Shown: one piece after another, positions 62,219-64,000 of the stretch | How the letters are laid out: the number at the start of each line of letters is the position of its first letter | How positions within the stretch are numbered: position 1 is the stretch's first letter | Origin: Bedellia somnulentella | Taxonomy: Eukaryota; Arthropoda; Insecta; Lepidoptera; Bedelliidae | Direction of reading: 5' to 3' | DNA length: 64,000 bases | Assembly (NCBI GenBank): GCA_963576735.1 | Contig: OY755178.1 | Coordinates: 15,066,001-15,130,000 of the forward strand | The notes under the pieces: model-generated | Databases searched by the model: none | The model's input: only the letters and a program-made list of their open reading frames with translations | What the model was told of the DNA's origin: nothing | Program-made: the position numbers and the translations under genes

Positions 62219-64000
62219 TTAATCATTTACGTTAGCTGGTTTGACTTCATCAAAGTGATGCTTTACATGTTTTCTATTTATAAGTAAAGATAATGTATTA
62301 TTTCCATGTATTTTAACGATTTTATACGGTCCTTTCCAGACTGCTGACAAAGCTTTCCTTAATCTAAGATGACATTTTAAATAAACTAGATCGCCAACTT
62401 TATATTTAGTTATTTTTGTAAATCTATCATAATAACTTTTAGATTTCTGTTTGGAAGCTAAAATATTTTGAATTGCTTTTTCGCGTGATAATTTCAGCCT
62501 ATGTTGTAACATTTTTAAGTATTCGGGATACGTGGAATCAGGTTGATTATCATATATGGAGTCGGGAATAAACGGTTTGTGACCAAATAATAATTCGTAA
62601 GGAGAAAATTGCGTGGTAGTATGTACATTCGAGTTATAAGATAATATTGCTGTATAAACGTATTTATGCCAATCCGTTTGGTTTTCACTAACAAAAGATT
62701 TTAAGTATTCCTTTAAGGTTGAGTGGCTTCTTTCGAGTGCGCCTTGTGTTTGTGGATGATAAGGAGAAGACCACAGCTGTTTAATTTTTAAAAATTGGCA
62801 AACCTTTTTGAATAAGTCCGCCGTAAAGTTGGTTCCTTGGTCGGTTAAAATGGTTTTGGGTATGCCGAATAAGGAGATAAAGTGAATGAGACATTCACAC
62901 GTTTCTTCTGATGTTGCGTTAGTAATAGGGTATGCTATGGTATATTTTGTGAGGTCATCCTGTAAGGTGAGTATGAATCTTAACTTAATTAGACCAGCCT
63001 CAGGTAATGGTCCTACAATATCAAGGCTTATTCTTTCAAATGGACGGGTAGAAGTCGTGGTTATTTGCATAGGAGATTTGTTTGTCTGTCTATAAGCTTT
63101 ATTTATTTGGCATAGTGTACATTTACTTACGTAGTTTTCTATATCCGATTTCATATTTTTCCAATAGTAACTTTGTTTGATTCTATTATACATTCTCGTC
63201 GATCCTAAATGTCCAGCAATTGGAATATCATGGTTCTCTTTCATAACTCTACGGATTTCTTGCAAATCTGGGTAAATAATATTATTGTGGTAAAGGTGAA
63301 CATGAATATTAGTATTATGAAATAAATATACAATTATATTATATATTTTAATTTGTGAATATTTGTCAAATGGTGTTTTAAAATCAGATATACTTATGTT
63401 TTCAATGGATTTGTCCGTTACTAGGTCATTTCTTACTGTTTGAAGGCTTAAAAATATGTCATTATAGGTAGAAATGTCATAATGATGAACTTTAATGAAC
63501 ATGAGATAATAAGTAATGTCTTTTATTTTTAACTTTAAAAATGAATTAAGTGTTCTCTCTTTTTGTAATATTTCCTCATAGTTTTCATAAGCAGAGATTA
63601 TTTCTTCTATATATGGCATATTATAGTCTAAATCAATAGATACTGGTATGATAATTGTTTTAGATTTACATTTTAGTAAATTTTCTTGATGTTCAGTTAT
63701 TAATGTGTTGTATGTTATTTCAGGATCTTTGAATACTTTAAGGAAGTCTGAGTAAGTATTATTAATAACGAGTGGTGTAGAAATTTGATTTTCGGGTTCA
63801 CTGCTTGTAGAGGGTTGCGGATTATCATTAATACTGGGTATAGATTGTGTTTCAGTATTCGGGTTAAAAGGATTTTCAGGTAAGTCAATATCGTTAGAAT
63901 TAGTCGGTCCAATATCTATATCAACCGAGTCAGGACTTAACAAATCTGAGATGGGTATATTTACATTTGGATCATTATTCGTAGAAGAGGGAAAACCGAG
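62219..64000 (-). CDS. pol: Errantivirus pol, C-terminal part with integrase (partial)
   Basis: The frame is open from the window edge to TAA at 62219. After a poorly conserved linker come the HHCC zinc-binding domain (GHLGSTRMYNRIKQSYYW to CTLCQ), the DDE catalytic core with Asp in SLDIVGPL, Asp in LTDQGTNF and Glu in QGALERSH, and a C-terminal GPY module (WKGPYKIV) typical of Ty3/gypsy integrases. It inserts the cDNA copy into the host genome. Protease, reverse transcriptase and RNase H are outside the window. The codon at 63943 often taken as a start is TTG; there is no need for a start here since the frame continues upstream. All three catalytic residues are present. Confidence 0.88.
   Translation of the reverse strand, partial: LGFPSSTNNDPNVNIPISDLLSPDSVDIDIGPTNSNDIDLPENPFNPNTETQSIPSINDNPQPSTSSEPENQISTPLVINNTYSDFLKVFKDPEITYNTLITEHQENLLKCKSKTIIIPVSIDLDYNMPYIEEIISAYENYEEILQKERTLNSFLKLKIKDITYYLMFIKVHHYDISTYNDIFLSLQTVRNDLVTDKSIENISISDFKTPFDKYSQIKIYNIIVYLFHNTNIHVHLYHNNIIYPDLQEIRRVMKENHDIPIAGHLGSTRMYNRIKQSYYWKNMKSDIENYVSKCTLCQINKAYRQTNKSPMQITTTSTRPFERISLDIVGPLPEAGLIKLRFILTLQDDLTKYTIAYPITNATSEETCECLIHFISLFGIPKTILTDQGTNFTADLFKKVCQFLKIKQLWSSPYHPQTQGALERSHSTLKEYLKSFVSENQTDWHKYVYTAILSYNSNVHTTTQFSPYELLFGHKPFIPDSIYDNQPDSTYPEYLKMLQHRLKLSREKAIQNILASKQKSKSYYDRFTKITKYKVGDLVYLKCHLRLRKALSAVWKGPYKIVKIHGNNTLSLLINRKHVKHHFDEVKPANVND

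Larger units (their letters stand above)
60117..64000 (-). mobile_element. 3' part of an endogenous Ty3/gypsy errantivirus (Metaviridae)
   Basis: Gene order on the minus strand is integrase end of pol, env, purine tract, LTR, as in insect errantiviruses. The gag, protease, reverse transcriptase and 5' LTR would lie beyond the right edge. Both visible frames are open over their full length, suggesting a young copy. Confidence 0.85.

Noticed and set aside
1..64000. CRISPR array or prokaryotic operon
   Set aside because: Tandem and dispersed repeats here are SINE, LINE-tail and microsatellite sequence; there are no spacer-like intervals and genes have introns.

Overview
The window looks like a piece of a moth or butterfly (Lepidoptera) nuclear genome. 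It is AT-rich, genes are split into small exons by long GT-AG introns, (ATGT)n microsatellites are everywhere, Helitron 3' ends of the type common in Lepidoptera occur three times, and most of the DNA is transposon-derived. The species cannot be named from the sequence alone. No rRNA gene, intact tRNA gene, CRISPR array or bacterial gene is visible.

Two host genes can be assembled by hand from splice sites and frame, both on the minus strand. Gene 1 (551-27104) has four coding exons (42, 121, 100 and 118 nt) that join without a frameshift into a 126-residue protein with four hydrophobic segments, like a MARVEL-type tetraspan; its coding sequence is under 2% of its span. Gene 2 (39013 to at least 58529, 5' end not found) is a chain of 12 exons. 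Every internal boundary is phase 1 and most exons are only 39-81 nt. It encodes a proline-, glycine- and arginine-rich, cysteine-spotted protein that I do not recognise. A lone THAP-domain first exon (plus strand, 18943-19022) sits in intron 1 of gene 1, and a possible terminal exon (11505-11657, minus) sits in intron 3.

The rest is mobile DNA. Layout: 0.9-3.1 kb, SINE fragments, a fold-back MITE and a TTA-flanked element filled with a minisatellite; 3.3-10 kb, two decayed PIF/Harbinger elements with a LINE and a SINE inside; 12.8-16.4 kb, exons 3 and 2 of gene 1 among SINEs; 19.5-23.2 kb, a complete hAT transposon with an open 619-residue transposase, terminal repeats and an 8-bp target duplication; 27.0-27.3 kb, exon 1 and the G-rich upstream region of gene 1; 28-38 kb, intergenic SINEs, a Helitron and a TIR element; 39-58.5 kb, gene 2, whose introns hold piggyBac, Helitron, Penelope, LINE, SINE and MITE insertions, many nested; 60.1-64 kb, the 3' part of an endogenous Ty3/gypsy errantivirus (integrase, env, probable 3' LTR) running off the right edge.

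Three retroposon families (an RTE-like LINE and two SINEs, here called SINE-C and SINE-A) share one 3' design: a short C-run/G-run hairpin, then GGCGTGA or GCCGTGA, then a short tandem tail. This suggests one reverse transcriptase moves all three. In one place the LINE tail has been amplified into a minisatellite.
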